From NCBI RefSeq assembly GCF_002835805.1, contig NZ_PISE01000022.1, positions 62,001 through 126,000 on the forward strand: 64,000 bases of DNA. The letters are read 5' to 3'. Source of the stretch: Niallia nealsonii. GTDB lineage: Bacteria > Bacillota > Bacilli > Bacillales > Cytobacillaceae. The notes under the pieces were generated by a model, which saw nothing but the letters and a program-made list of their open reading frames with translations, ran no database searches and was not told where the DNA came from. Both the position numbers and the translations under genes were made by a program. Positions 27,803-36,575 of the stretch are shown piece after piece. Each line of letters starts with the position of its first letter. The stretch's first letter is position 1.

Positions 27803-29050
27803 ATGCGTTCCTTAAAAAAAATAATAGTCATTTCTCTGACAAGTATTTTATTTTTGTCAACTTCTATGATGGCTCATGCAGAAACGAATCAAGAAACACT
27901 AGAGAAAAAACAAAACAAACTTGAGGAAAACGAAGCGTTGATTCAAGAAAAAGAAGCAGAAAAACAAGAGGTTTCGAAAGAGCTTGAGGCTGTACATAAC
28001 GATTTAGCAGATCTTAAGAACGAAACAGAAAAAAATAAAGAAAACATAGCTGCTTTGGAAAAAGAAATTAAAGAAACTCAAAACTTAATAGATAAAAAGA
28101 AAAAAGAAATTGTTGTATTAGAAGATAAAGTACTTGCACGGAAAGCGGTAATGAAAGAGCGACTTGTTACACTTCAGCATAATGACCAAACAAACGTCTT
28201 TTTGGAGGTCTTGCTGAATGCAGAAGATTTATCTGATTTCTTAGATCGTGCAACAGCTGTTTCTGTTATATTTAATACAGATCGAGATATTTTGGAACAG
28301 CAGCAAAAGGATTTAGAAACAATTGAAAAAGAAAAGCAGGAGGTTGCTGAGCAAGAGAAAGTATTGCAAACTCAGTATGAAACGTTGGCTGTCAATCAAG
28401 CAGAATTAGAAAAAAATCTGCAAAAGGGCCAACAAACACTTGCTAGTGTACAATCAAAATACAATGATATTTCCAAAGAGATTACACTTGCTGAAAATGA
28501 AAAATCAGCTATCCAAGATCAAATTAAACAAGAGCAAATTAATTTGAAAAAACAAGAACAAGCTGCTGAGGCAAGAAAAAAAGCACTTGCTAAAGCGAAG
28601 AAGGAATCAGAAGAAGAAGCAGTAAGTGCAACAACAAATGTGGCAGCTGTGTCTACTGAAAAAGAAAGCAGCAAGCCAAACAATAATCAAATAAATAACA
28701 ACAGCAACAATAATGGCAGCAATAGCAACAGCACAGCTAGCAGCAAACAGAACAGTGACAGCAGCAAAACATTATACGTTACTGCAACGGCCTATAGCCA
28801 TGAAAGTACAAAGTCAGATTTTACAGCACTTGGCTATAATATAAAAAAGAACAATAATATGAAGCTGATTGCAGTTGATCCTTCTGTTATTCCATTGGGC
28901 ACAAGAGTCTGGGTAGAAGGATATGGTCAGGCTATTGCCGGGGATACTGGCGGAGCTATTAAAGGACATAAAATTGATGTATTGATGCCAAATAACAGCA
29001 AATCAATAGCATGGGGAAGAAAAACAGTTAAAGTTACTATTTTAAAATAA
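27803..29050 (+). CDS. Secreted coiled-coil protein with C-terminal 3D (MltA-like) domain
   Basis: 415 residues. A signal peptide (about 1-26, ending AHA) is followed by a long Lys/Glu/Gln-rich coiled coil (about 30-275), resembling the N-terminus of CwlO and PcsB. A 45-residue Asn/Ser linker (about 285-325) leads to a 3D domain (about 328-415) with three conserved Asp residues: AVDPSVIPLG, AGDTGGAI and HKIDVLMP. 3D domains act on peptidoglycan in YocH and in resuscitation factors. The protein is probably an exported autolysin working in wall growth. ATG 27803 follows GAAAGGGG. Monocistronic, with a strong terminator after it. Confidence 0.88.
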   Translation: MRSLKKIIVISLTSILFLSTSMMAHAETNQETLEKKQNKLEENEALIQEKEAEKQEVSKELEAVHNDLADLKNETEKNKENIAALEKEIKETQNLIDKKKKEIVVLEDKVLARKAVMKERLVTLQHNDQTNVFLEVLLNAEDLSDFLDRATAVSVIFNTDRDILEQQQKDLETIEKEKQEVAEQEKVLQTQYETLAVNQAELEKNLQKGQQTLASVQSKYNDISKEITLAENEKSAIQDQIKQEQINLKKQEQAAEARKKALAKAKKESEEEAVSATTNVAAVSTEKESSKPNNNQINNNSNNNGSNSNSTASSKQNSDSSKTLYVTATAYSHESTKSDFTALGYNIKKNNNMKLIAVDPSVIPLGTRVWVEGYGQAIAGDTGGAIKGHKIDVLMPNNSKSIAWGRKTVKVTILK

Positions 29051-29059
29051 ATTTATCCC

Positions 29060-29098
29060 CCAAAAAACTCTCACAAAACTATTTGTGGGAGTTTTTTG
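29060..29098 (+). terminator. Terminator after 3D-domain gene
   Basis: CAAAAAACTCTCACAAA pairs with TTTGTGGGAGTTTTTTG around a four-base loop; T-run inside the right arm. Confidence 0.9.
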
Positions 29099-29175
29099 AG
29101 GAAAAAAGTAGATACATTAAAAAAAGAAAGCATTATTTTGGTTCTTATTTTTGTGAAACCGATAAAGAAAAATAA

Positions 29176-29223
29176 TTGACAGAAAGAAAAGCAAATGATA
29201 AATTATTTATGAAAACGATATCA
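29176..29223 (+). promoter_or_regulatory. Promoter and perfect cre site for the fructokinase-sucrose phosphorylase operon
   Basis: TTGACA (29176-29181) with a TAAATT-like -10 at about 29199 is followed by ATGAAAACGATATCA (29209-29223), an exact match to the cre consensus WTGNAANCGNWNNCW. A second site with one mismatch, ATGAAAACGTTTTAT, is at 29275-29289. CcpA-mediated glucose repression is expected. The leader continues about 220 bases to the first gene without other features. Confidence 0.65.
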
Positions 29224-29508
29224 TTTAAAAGGCTATCATTTTCATAGTGGTTTATTATCATAGTTTCTAAAAAAATGAAAACGTTTTATATTATATATGT
29301 ATTAGAAGATACTTCCTTATTTACAGTCAAAAATGGAATCGGTACCAATGAGGTATTTAGAAATCTTTATTCCTATTTTAGTGTTTTTAACCTTCACTGA
29401 TTGAAGTTTTGTTTACTATGAAATGTTTGAAAGCTGAAGATAGATTTTACTATCAATAGATAAATACACTCTAGCAAATATTTATTAATCTATTTTGGAG
29501 GAGTACAC

Positions 29509-30465
29509 ATGTTCAAGCTGGATGGAAAAATTGAGTTTTCAGACAAAAATAATGATATTTTAACGGTAGGAGAACTTCTTATCGATATGATATCTGAAGA
29601 TTATGCTGAAAATTTTGAGAGTACTGCTTATCATAAATTTTTTGGAGGGTCTCCTTCCAATATTGCAATGAATGTGAAGAATTTAGGCATCAACTCTATA
29701 GTGGCATCTGCTGTTGGGGAGGATGGTTTAGGAGACTTTTTAATAAATCATTTGCAAAAGGCCGGCATTGATACAAACTGTGTGCAAAGAGTCGATTATT
29801 CCACAAGTATAGTTGTAGTAACTAAAAGTAAATCCACTCCTATTCCAATTTTTTATAGAGGGGCAGACTATAGAATAGCTTATACTTCTAAGTTGGAAGA
29901 GGCATTATTACAGTCTAAAATTATTCACTTTTCTTGCTGGCCTATTTCTATGCTGCCTGTTCGCCATACAATTGAAAAGGTAATCGAAGCAGCAAACAAG
30001 AATAATATATTGGTGTGCTTTGATCCTAACTATCATCCAATGATATGGAAAAAGGGAGAAAATGGTGTCGAGTATGTGAAAAGCATTATCAGCAAAGTAG
30101 ATATTATCAAACCATCCGAAGATGATGCAGAAAGATTGTTTGGGAAAGATACTCCAGAAAATCAACTAGAGAAATTTCTGAAACTCGGTGCAAAACTTGT
30201 TATTATGACATTAGGAAAAGATGGCGCCATTGTTTCAAATGGTGAAGAAATCATTAGATTTCATACATTGGCAACAGAAATTGTAGATACAACAGGCGCA
30301 GGAGATGCTTTCTGGTCTGGATTTTATACAGCAGTGGTAAAAGGATATTCGATAAGAGAAGCATTAAATCTAGGTTTTGCAGTTAGTGCCTATAAGTTAA
30401 AATACACTGGTGCGGTAGTAGATTTGCCAAAATTAGAAGCAATTCAAGAAATGTATGGATATTAG
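29509..30465 (+). CDS. PfkB-family carbohydrate kinase, probable fructokinase
   Basis: 318 residues. The ribokinase fold shows the N-terminal LTVGELLIDMI strand, the GGSPSNIAMNV substrate loop (about residue 45) and the C-terminal DTTGAGDAFWSGF motif (about 258-270) with the catalytic Asp. It starts at ATG 29509 behind GGAGGAG and lies 12 bases before sucrose phosphorylase, so it most likely phosphorylates the fructose released by that enzyme. The cre site upstream fits a catabolic operon. A role on another keto-sugar cannot be excluded. Confidence 0.85.
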   Translation: MFKLDGKIEFSDKNNDILTVGELLIDMISEDYAENFESTAYHKFFGGSPSNIAMNVKNLGINSIVASAVGEDGLGDFLINHLQKAGIDTNCVQRVDYSTSIVVVTKSKSTPIPIFYRGADYRIAYTSKLEEALLQSKIIHFSCWPISMLPVRHTIEKVIEAANKNNILVCFDPNYHPMIWKKGENGVEYVKSIISKVDIIKPSEDDAERLFGKDTPENQLEKFLKLGAKLVIMTLGKDGAIVSNGEEIIRFHTLATEIVDTTGAGDAFWSGFYTAVVKGYSIREALNLGFAVSAYKLKYTGAVVDLPKLEAIQEMYGY

Positions 30466-30477
30466 GAGGAATTAATA

Positions 30478-31947
30478 ATGGCAGTGAAAAATCAAGTGCA
30501 GCTTATCACATACCCAGATTCATTAGGAGGGGATTTAAAGACTCTTAATCAAGTGCTTTTAAAACACTTTTCTGATATTTTTGAAGGCGGAGTTCATATT
30601 CTTCCTCCTTTTCCATCTTCAGGAGATAGGGGATTTGCTCCACTAACCTATCTGGAGATTGAACCGAGTTTCGGCACTTGGGAGGATATCAGACAAATTG
30701 GAGAAAATTTTGATGTATTAGTCGATTTAATGGTTAACCATATTTCTAGACAATCAGCTTATTTTCAAGATTTTCTTCAAAAAGGACGAAAATCTGAATA
30801 TGCAGATTTATTTATCACATTAGATAAACTGTGGGAAGATGGACAACCTGTTCAAGAAGATATTGATAAAATGTTTTTGCGCAGACCTTTGCCATATTCT
30901 ACTTTTACTATTGAAGAAACTGGAGAAGAAGAGAAGGTTTGGACAACATTTGGAAAAACAAATCCTTCTGAACAAATTGATTTAGATATTAAATCAGAAA
31001 AAGTAAAACAGCTGCTTACAGACTTTTTTGTTAATTTTAAAAAACAAAATGTTAAAATAGTCAGACTAGATGCGGTAGGTTATGTTATTAAAAAACTAGG
31101 AACAAGCTGCTTTTTTGTAGAGCCGGAAATATATGAATTCCTTGACTGGGTGATGGAGCTAGCTAATTCACTAGATATTGAATTGCTTCCTGAAGTTCAT
31201 TCCCATTATTCAATTCAATATAAATTAGCAGAACATGGCTGTTGGATTTATGATTTTATTTTGCCATATAGAATTCTTGATACCTTAATCAATAAGACCA
31301 GCAATGAATTGCTTGATTATTTAAAAAACCGCCCACATAAACAGTTTACAATGCTTGATTGTCATGATGGCATTCCAGTTAAACCAGATATGGATGATCT
31401 TATTGATACGAAAGAGGCGAGAGCATTAGTAGATGTTTGCTTAGAAAGGGGCTCCAACCTTAGTCTTATATTATCAGATGAGCATAAAGCAGAAGATGGA
31501 TTTGATGTGCATCAAATTAGATGTTCTTATTATTCGGTCCTTAATTGCGACGATGATGCCTATTTAGCAGCAAGAGCAATCCAATTTTTTGCACCAGGTG
31601 TTCCTCAAGTATATTATGTAGGACTTCTTGCAGGAGAAAATGATGTGGAAAATGTCCAAAAAACAGGAGAAGGCCGTGAAATTAATCGCCATAACTTTAG
31701 TTTCAAGGAAATTGAAGAGTCCCTAGACAAAAAAGTAGTACAAAGATTGCTAACACTTATCCGTTTTAGAAATGAATATGCTGCATTTAATGGAGAATTT
31801 GAAGTATTAGAATCTGCTGCAGATGAAATTCTCCTATCTTGGAAAAAGGAAGAAAAGCATTGTACATTATATATTAATCTTCAAACAAATAAGTCTGTGA
31901 TTGATTATGTGAATGAATCAGGAGATATTGTTCAATATACGGTGTAA
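30478..31947 (+). CDS. gtfA: Sucrose phosphorylase (GH13_18)
   Basis: 489 residues, in the usual 480-505 range. N-terminal VQLITYPDSLGGDL and HILPPFPSSGDRGF are typical of the subfamily. The nucleophile Asp is in RLDAVGYV (about residue 197) and the acid/base Glu in LLPEVHSHY (about 239); GVPQVYYVGLLAGEND near 377 forms part of the acceptor site. It converts sucrose and phosphate to glucose 1-phosphate and fructose in the cytoplasm, saving one ATP. The partner fructokinase precedes it by 12 bases. No sucrose importer is adjacent. Related activities on glucosylglycerate or sucrose 6-phosphate cannot be ruled out by sequence alone. Confidence 0.88.
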   Translation: MAVKNQVQLITYPDSLGGDLKTLNQVLLKHFSDIFEGGVHILPPFPSSGDRGFAPLTYLEIEPSFGTWEDIRQIGENFDVLVDLMVNHISRQSAYFQDFLQKGRKSEYADLFITLDKLWEDGQPVQEDIDKMFLRRPLPYSTFTIEETGEEEKVWTTFGKTNPSEQIDLDIKSEKVKQLLTDFFVNFKKQNVKIVRLDAVGYVIKKLGTSCFFVEPEIYEFLDWVMELANSLDIELLPEVHSHYSIQYKLAEHGCWIYDFILPYRILDTLINKTSNELLDYLKNRPHKQFTMLDCHDGIPVKPDMDDLIDTKEARALVDVCLERGSNLSLILSDEHKAEDGFDVHQIRCSYYSVLNCDDDAYLAARAIQFFAPGVPQVYYVGLLAGENDVENVQKTGEGREINRHNFSFKEIEESLDKKVVQRLLTLIRFRNEYAAFNGEFEVLESAADEILLSWKKEEKHCTLYINLQTNKSVIDYVNESGDIVQYTV

Positions 31948-32025
31948 CAATCCATTTTGAAACTTAATATTCCTGTATGAATTTAGAAGAGTCGTTTCCA
32001 CTATTTCTTTTGGAAATAACATGCT

Positions 32026-32064
32026 AAAAAAGTAACCTCTCAGAATGAGAGATTACTTTTTTTA
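32026..32064. terminator. Bidirectional terminator between gtfA and yoxD
   Basis: AGTAACCTCTCA pairs with TGAGAGATTACT (one G-U), with an A-run before and a T-run after. Confidence 0.9.
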
Positions 32065-32065
32065 T

Positions 32066-32782
32066 TTAAGGATTTGTTGACCACATGCCAGCTGTTTTAA
32101 TAAATACGCGAGAGTTTAACTTTAACTGAGATACCATAAATTCTGCAAGATCTTCAGGCTGCATTACTTTTTCTGGATTGCCGTCTGTTAAATTTGTATC
32201 AATTGCCAAATCTGTAGCGACAGTACTTGGTGTAAGTGCTGTTACACGAATATTATGTTTTCTTACTTCAAGCATCAGTGATTCTGTTAATCCTAATACA
32301 GCAAATTTAGAGGCACTGTATGCACTTGTAACAGGAGCTCCCTTTTGTCCAGCTGAAGAAGAAATATTAATAATATCTCCTGCTTTTCTTTCGATCATGC
32401 CTGGAAGAACCGCTTTTGTTACATAGTATGTACCAAGAAGATTTACTTGGATAATTTTTTCCCAATCTTCTGTAGAAAGGTCAAGAAATCCGCCGAACTT
32501 GGCAGTACCAGCATTGTTAATTAGAATATCTATTTGCTTTAATTCGCTTGTAATAAGGTTGACTGCCTCGATAACAGATTCATTATTTGCAACATCTGCA
32601 GTTGCAATTGATACATTTACACCATATTTTTTTACTTCGTCAGCCACCTTTTCTAAATTTGTTGACGTTAATCCAATCAACCCAAGGTGGACGCCTTCTT
32701 GTGCAAGGGCGATGGCAGTTGCACGGCCAATTCCTCTGCCAGCACCTGTTATTAATGCTACTTTTCCTTTAATTGATGCCAT
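32066..32782 (-). CDS. yoxD: Short-chain dehydrogenase/reductase YoxD
   Basis: 238 residues, matching B. subtilis YoxD in length and in the C-terminal [14 protein letters not shown]. Classical SDR motifs are present: GAGRGIG (residues 13-19), NNAG (about 89-92), catalytic Ser in ISSSAG, and YSASK (about 155-159). Annotated in relatives as a 3-oxoacyl-ACP reductase-like enzyme, but the substrate is not known. ATG 32782 follows AAGGAGTG. It ends against the gtfA terminator and lies next to, but about 125 bases from, the hxl genes of the same strand. Confidence 0.88.
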   Translation of the reverse strand: MASIKGKVALITGAGRGIGRATAIALAQEGVHLGLIGLTSTNLEKVADEVKKYGVNVSIATADVANNESVIEAVNLITSELKQIDILINNAGTAKFGGFLDLSTEDWEKIIQVNLLGTYYVTKAVLPGMIERKAGDIINISSSAGQKGAPVTSAYSASKFAVLGLTESLMLEVRKHNIRVTALTPSTVATDLAIDTNLTDGNPEKVMQPEDLAEFMVSQLKLNSRVFIKTAGMWSTNP

Positions 32783-32906
32783 TTAAAACACTCCTTTATC
32801 AATATTAAACTTTAATATATAAGAAATTCTATTATAAATCTACCAAAGTGCATGAAAAACAGGAGAAGAAATGACCTAATCTTTAAGGCATTTCTTCTCC
32901 TTGTTA

Positions 32907-33464
32907 TTATTCTAAGTTTGCATGCTTTCCATACATTGTATTAGAATCCAGCCCTTTTTTCTCCATAAACTTTAAAATGACGCTGTCTAACACAAGCAAT
33001 AAAAGCTGTTCAAATAAAGAACCCATTGGCTGAATGGTAGAAAAGTCGCTGTCTGTATTATCTTTTGGCGAACCTGGAAGCTTAACCGCATAATCGGCTA
33101 GGTTTCCAACTGTTGACTCAGGAAAGATGGTTACAACAATTACTTTTCCGCCAATGCTTTTTGCTTTTTCTGCAATGGAAATAAGCCCTTTTGTTTCTCC
33201 AGATCCTGTACCGATGATCAGCAAATCTTCTTTTTCAAAATTAGCCGTTACGGTTTCACCGACAACATATGCATCAATGCCCATATGCATCATTCGCATT
33301 GCAAATGACTTTAGCATAAATCCAGATCTTCCAGCACCGGCAACCAGTACTTTTTTTGCAGAGAGGATACTGGTTACTAATTCTTCTAAATCATGATCGG
33401 ATACAAGTTTGGAGGCTCGGTCCAGCTCTTTTAGCACTTCTTGTAAATAGTCAGTTGACTTCAT
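32907..33464 (-). CDS. hxlB: 6-phospho-3-hexuloisomerase
   Basis: 185 residues, the standard length. An SIS sugar-isomerase domain with GAGRSGFML (about 43-51) and IGTGSGETKG (about 84-93). It isomerises hexulose 6-phosphate to fructose 6-phosphate, the second step of the ribulose monophosphate route for formaldehyde. ATG 33464 is five bases from the end of hxlA, so the genes are one operon. A C-rich, T-rich stem (AAATGCC/GGCATTT type) downstream at about 32872-32905 serves as terminator. Confidence 0.95.
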   Translation of the reverse strand: MKSTDYLQEVLKELDRASKLVSDHDLEELVTSILSAKKVLVAGAGRSGFMLKSFAMRMMHMGIDAYVVGETVTANFEKEDLLIIGTGSGETKGLISIAEKAKSIGGKVIVVTIFPESTVGNLADYAVKLPGSPKDNTDSDFSTIQPMGSLFEQLLLLVLDSVILKFMEKKGLDSNTMYGKHANLE

Positions 33465-33469
33465 AGATA

Positions 33470-34102
33470 TTAACCTTGCGCGATAAGTTCTTTGAATTGA
33501 GATGCTGTTTCTTTTAAGTTTTCTTTACCAGTAATTCCGCCGCCAACGATAACTAAATCAGGTTGAGCTGCAATAACTTCTGGTAATGTTTCCAGTTTAA
33601 TTCCACCTGCAACAGCAGTTTTTGCGTTTTTCACAACACTTTTAATTGCTTTTAAATCATCAAAAGAATTTTTTCCTACTGCTTGCAGATCATAGCCTGT
33701 ATGAACACAAATATAGTCTACACCGAACTCATCTAGTTCTTTCGCACGTGTTTTAATATCTTTCACTGCAATCATATCTACAAGGATTTCTTTTCCTTGT
33801 TTTTTTGCTTCTGCTACTGCACCTTTAATAGATTCGTCTTCTGCAACAGCAAGGATAGTTACAATATCTGCACCATGTGAAACAGCTTGACTTACTTCGT
33901 AGCCAGCAGCATCCATAATTTTCAAATCAGCTAATACAGTCGTATTAGGAAATGCCTCTTTTAATTGTTTAACAGCATTTAATCCTTCATTTATAACCAC
34001 AGGTGTACCAATTTCTACAACATCTACATATTCCTGTACTTGAGATACTACCTCTATTGCTTGTGGGATATTAACTAAGTCTAAAGCTAATTGTAATTTC
34101 AT
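33470..34102 (-). CDS. hxlA: 3-hexulose-6-phosphate synthase
   Basis: 210 residues from ATG 34102, the same as B. subtilis HxlA; the GTG at 34111 overlaps the AAGGAGTG site and is rejected. The TIM-barrel motifs LQLALDLV, ADLKIMDAAGYE (about 59-70) and VDMIAVKD carry the ribulose 5-phosphate and Mg-binding Asp residues. It condenses formaldehyde with ribulose 5-phosphate, detoxifying formaldehyde. It is divergent from hxlR, whose product activates it in response to formaldehyde. Confidence 0.95.
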   Translation of the reverse strand: MKLQLALDLVNIPQAIEVVSQVQEYVDVVEIGTPVVINEGLNAVKQLKEAFPNTTVLADLKIMDAAGYEVSQAVSHGADIVTILAVAEDESIKGAVAEAKKQGKEILVDMIAVKDIKTRAKELDEFGVDYICVHTGYDLQAVGKNSFDDLKAIKSVVKNAKTAVAGGIKLETLPEVIAAQPDLVIVGGGITGKENLKETASQFKELIAQG

Positions 34103-34267
34103 TATTAGCACACTCCTTTTTTATATTAAGTATTTTAAAAATGCTGATTTCATTTTCTGTACAAAATTGATTATACGACTTATAATTTTTTTAAGTAAGT
34201 ACGCACTTTTTTTTTATATAGTGTCAAAAAGTATACTATGTGTTATAAAAGGAATGGAGGTTTAATA

Positions 34268-34630
34268 ATGGGAAGAATGGAAAACAAAGAATTCAACTGT
34301 GAAAAAGAATTAACATTGAGTATTATTGGAGGGAAATGGAAAATGTTAATTCTTTGGCACTTAGGTTTAGAAGGAACAAAAAGATTTGGAGAGCTAAAAG
34401 CTTTAATTCCAGGAATTACACAAAGAATGCTTGTTAATCAGTTGAGGGAATTAGAAGAAGATCAGATTGTAAAAAGAGTAGTCTATCCAGTTGTTCCTCC
34501 AAAAGTCGAATATTCTTTAACGAAAGAAGGAGAAAGTTTGATGCCAATTCTTGATAGCATGTATAAATGGGGAAGAAATTATATGGATACGGTGTTAGAT
34601 ACTCCGCCTGCTATTAAAGAAATAAAATAA
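34268..34630 (+). CDS. hxlR: Formaldehyde-responsive activator HxlR
   Basis: 120 residues from ATG 34268, identical in length to B. subtilis HxlR and clearly related ([33 protein letters not shown]). A winged helix of the HxlR/DUF24 type; the conserved Cys at residue 11 lies in the region where thiol-reactive aldehydes act in HxlR proteins. GGAGG precedes the ATG; the longer frame from 34238 has no ribosome binding site. Divergent from hxlAB with about 165 bases between, which should hold both promoters and HxlR boxes; no single clear box was assigned. Confidence 0.95.
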   Translation: MGRMENKEFNCEKELTLSIIGGKWKMLILWHLGLEGTKRFGELKALIPGITQRMLVNQLRELEEDQIVKRVVYPVVPPKVEYSLTKEGESLMPILDSMYKWGRNYMDTVLDTPPAIKEIK

Positions 34631-34636
34631 TAGATA

Positions 34637-34668
34637 AAAGGGCTTTAGTGAACTTTGGCTAAAGCCTT
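34637..34668 (+). terminator. Probable terminator after hxlR
   Basis: AAGGGCTTTA pairs with TAAAGCCTT with one bulged G. The following T content is low, so it is a weak candidate. Confidence 0.4.
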
Positions 34669-34712
34669 ATGAATACAAAATTGGATGATTGGTTTTTTAG
34701 GGAACTGCCATG

Positions 34713-34759
34713 ATTTATCACGCATTAACTTGCCTCACACCGATTGAATTTTCACTTTA
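34713..34759 (+). repeat. TTTAT/TTTCAC-ended short repeat, copy E (47 bp)
   Basis: TTTATCACGCATTAAC is joined almost directly to CGATTGAATTTTCACTTTA, so it keeps both ends but has lost the whole core. This is the minimal copy and shows that the two ends define the family. Confidence 0.75.
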
Positions 34760-34799
34760 TTGCATCATTCAGTTTGTTATGTTATATTTTCGATAGTGA

Positions 34800-34814
34800 A
34801 TGCAAGCGTTTGCA
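34800..34814 (+). promoter_or_regulatory. cre/LacI-type operator before lacI-family gene
   Basis: ATGCAAGCGTTTGCA is an exact match to WTGNAANCGNWNNCW and a near palindrome with the central CG pair of LacI-family sites. It may bind CcpA or the downstream regulator itself. Confidence 0.6.
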
Positions 34815-34931
34815 TATGATCAGGATGCATTTTTTGAAACTTATATAAAAAACAAAGCAATATAATTAAAATTTTGAAAATATTCCTATATATAAATCTT
34901 CTAGATGATAAATTTTAAAAGGGGGGGATAA

Positions 34932-35960
34932 ATGGTGGCTGTTACGATTAAAGATGTTGGAAAAGTGGCGAATGTCTCTCCATCAACTGTTTCTCGCGTG
35001 CTTGCAAACCATCCAAAAATAAGTGAAGCAACAAAAAGAAAAGTTCGTGAAGCAATGGAAAAATTGGGCTATCATCCAAATTTGCAGGCAAGAAGTCTTG
35101 TCGTAAAATCAACTAATACAATCGGAATAGTTATGCCAAACTCTGCTGAATTAGCACTTGAAAACCCTTTTTTTCCTGAAGTGCTGCGGGGCATCAGTTT
35201 AAAAGCGAGAGAAAGTCATTATGGAATATACTTAACAACAGGAGCATCAGCTGACGAAATCTATCAGGAAGTAGTTCAAATGGTTCAAGGAAAAAGGGTA
35301 GATGGCATCATTCTTTTATATAGTAAAACAAACGATTATATTATGGATTACTTACTGAAAGAGCAATTTCCCTTTACTGTCATAGGAAGACCTTTTATTA
35401 ATGCAGAGCGAATTACACATGTAGACAATGATAATATTTATATAACAAAACAAATTACAGATTATTTATTGCAGCTTGGACATACTCGAATAGCTTTTGT
35501 TGGGGCAAATATGGAAATGGTGTATACAATTGACCGTTTACAAGGATTGCAGCAGTCGCTAGAACAAGCAGGAGTTTCTTTTGATGAATGTTTAGTTATA
35601 TACGATGCTCAACTAAAAAATAGGATGAAGGAGCAATTTTCTAAACTTTTGCAAGATCCGCATCCACCAACAGCTATTGTGGCGGCCGATGACTTTGTCG
35701 CAATTGAACTAATCAGTTATGCAGAGGATTTAAATATTGCTGTTCCAGATGATATTTCGATTGTAGGATTTAATAATATTATAATAGGAAAGTATATAAA
35801 GCCTTCCTTAACAACAGTTGAGATTAATATCTATCAGCTGGGAGTAGAAGCTGCAAAATACTTGCTTGAATTATTGAAAGAAGATGACTTTTTGCCCAGA
35901 AGAATTACAGTACCAGCAAAAATGATTGAAAGAAAATCCTGTTGCAGAAAAATACAATGA
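34932..35960 (+). CDS. LacI-family transcriptional regulator (MalR-like)
   Basis: 342 residues. N-terminal LacI helix-turn-helix (TIKDVGKVANVSPSTVSRVL, residues 4-23) with hinge GYHPNLQARSL, then a periplasmic-binding-protein-like domain (about 60-340) with IVAADDFVAIEL near 257. The C-terminus ends in paired Cys (KSCC). The family binds sugars or sugar phosphates; MalR-type members control maltose genes. No sugar operon is directly adjacent: the nearest candidates are the gtfA operon at 29.5 kb and the GH1 genes. ATG 34932 follows GGGGGGG. A cre-like palindrome lies 118 bases upstream. Confidence 0.9.
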   Translation: MVAVTIKDVGKVANVSPSTVSRVLANHPKISEATKRKVREAMEKLGYHPNLQARSLVVKSTNTIGIVMPNSAELALENPFFPEVLRGISLKARESHYGIYLTTGASADEIYQEVVQMVQGKRVDGIILLYSKTNDYIMDYLLKEQFPFTVIGRPFINAERITHVDNDNIYITKQITDYLLQLGHTRIAFVGANMEMVYTIDRLQGLQQSLEQAGVSFDECLVIYDAQLKNRMKEQFSKLLQDPHPPTAIVAADDFVAIELISYAEDLNIAVPDDISIVGFNNIIIGKYIKPSLTTVEINIYQLGVEAAKYLLELLKEDDFLPRRITVPAKMIERKSCCRKIQ

Positions 35961-35964
35961 TCAG

Positions 35965-36005
35965 TAAAAAAGGATGAAGCTAGCATGTTAGTTTCATCCT
36001 TTTTT
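35965..36005. terminator. Bidirectional terminator after lacI-family gene
   Basis: AGGATGAAGCTAGC pairs with GTTAGTTTCATCCT (G-U pairs included), with A-run before and T-run after; it also ends the convergent thioesterase gene. Confidence 0.85.
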
Positions 36006-36006
36006 A

Positions 36007-36399
36007 TTATTTTTTTTTAGCTACAACCGCAATTGTGCAACGAGAAATGCTTATTAATTGTTCTTGCTCGTCGAAGATTTTTGTTTCATAGACCATACTT
36101 GTTCTGCCTTTATGGATTACTGTTGCAATAGCAGTAACAATTCCATCTTTTTTAGAGCGAATATGATTAGCGTTTATTTCTTGCCCAAATACTGCTTTTG
36201 CTTGCAGATCAACTAAGCTTGCTGCTCCTAAACTGGCCACTGTTTCGGCGAGTGCGACAGATGCTCCACCATGCAAGTAGCCAAATGGCTGTCTAGTGCG
36301 GTGATCGACTGGCATAGTAGCGATGCAAGTTCCATCTGCTTTTACCTCTTTTATTTCTATTCCTAATGCTTCCATCAATGTATTATTTATTTGAAACAT
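36007..36399 (-). CDS. Hotdog-fold acyl-CoA thioesterase (PaaI/MenI type)
   Basis: 130 residues of the 4HBT/PaaI hotdog family. The active-site motif YLHGGASVALAETVASLGA (about residues 41-59) has the His-Gly-Gly and the catalytic Glu of MenI and EntH-like enzymes. It hydrolyses acyl-CoA thioesters, perhaps 1,4-dihydroxy-2-naphthoyl-CoA in menaquinone synthesis, but no men genes are near. ATG 36399 is preceded by GGAGGCC. It converges with the LacI-family gene. Confidence 0.85.
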   Translation of the reverse strand: MFQINNTLMEALGIEIKEVKADGTCIATMPVDHRTRQPFGYLHGGASVALAETVASLGAASLVDLQAKAVFGQEINANHIRSKKDGIVTAIATVIHKGRTSMVYETKIFDEQEQLISISRCTIAVVAKKK

Positions 36400-36498
36400 T
36401 CAATTAGGCCTCCAAAGAATCCACTATATTTGCGATACATTATAGCATAAAGAACAGGCATAAGGTATGTATATGTAGTTAAAAATATAAGAAAGTTA

Positions 36499-36553
36499 TT
36501 GACATAAAAATATTTGATTAGTTAAACTGTTTAATAGTTAAGAGTTTTAACTA
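36499..36553 (+). promoter_or_regulatory. Promoter region and probable operator of the marR-mmpL operon
   Basis: TTGACA at 36499-36504 is the likely -35; a convincing -10 is not evident. TAGTTAA-GAGTT-TTAACTA (36535-36553) is a perfect 7-bp inverted repeat, a likely MarR operator, and a related TTAGTTAAAC lies just before it. Confidence 0.5.
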
Positions 36554-36575
36554 ATTGACGGGAAGGTGGGTTCTT

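Noticed and set aside
29391-29415. GATTGAAGTTTTGTTT, similar to the TTTCAC end of the mobile repeat
   Set aside because: Only about 11 bases match and the left end and core are absent.
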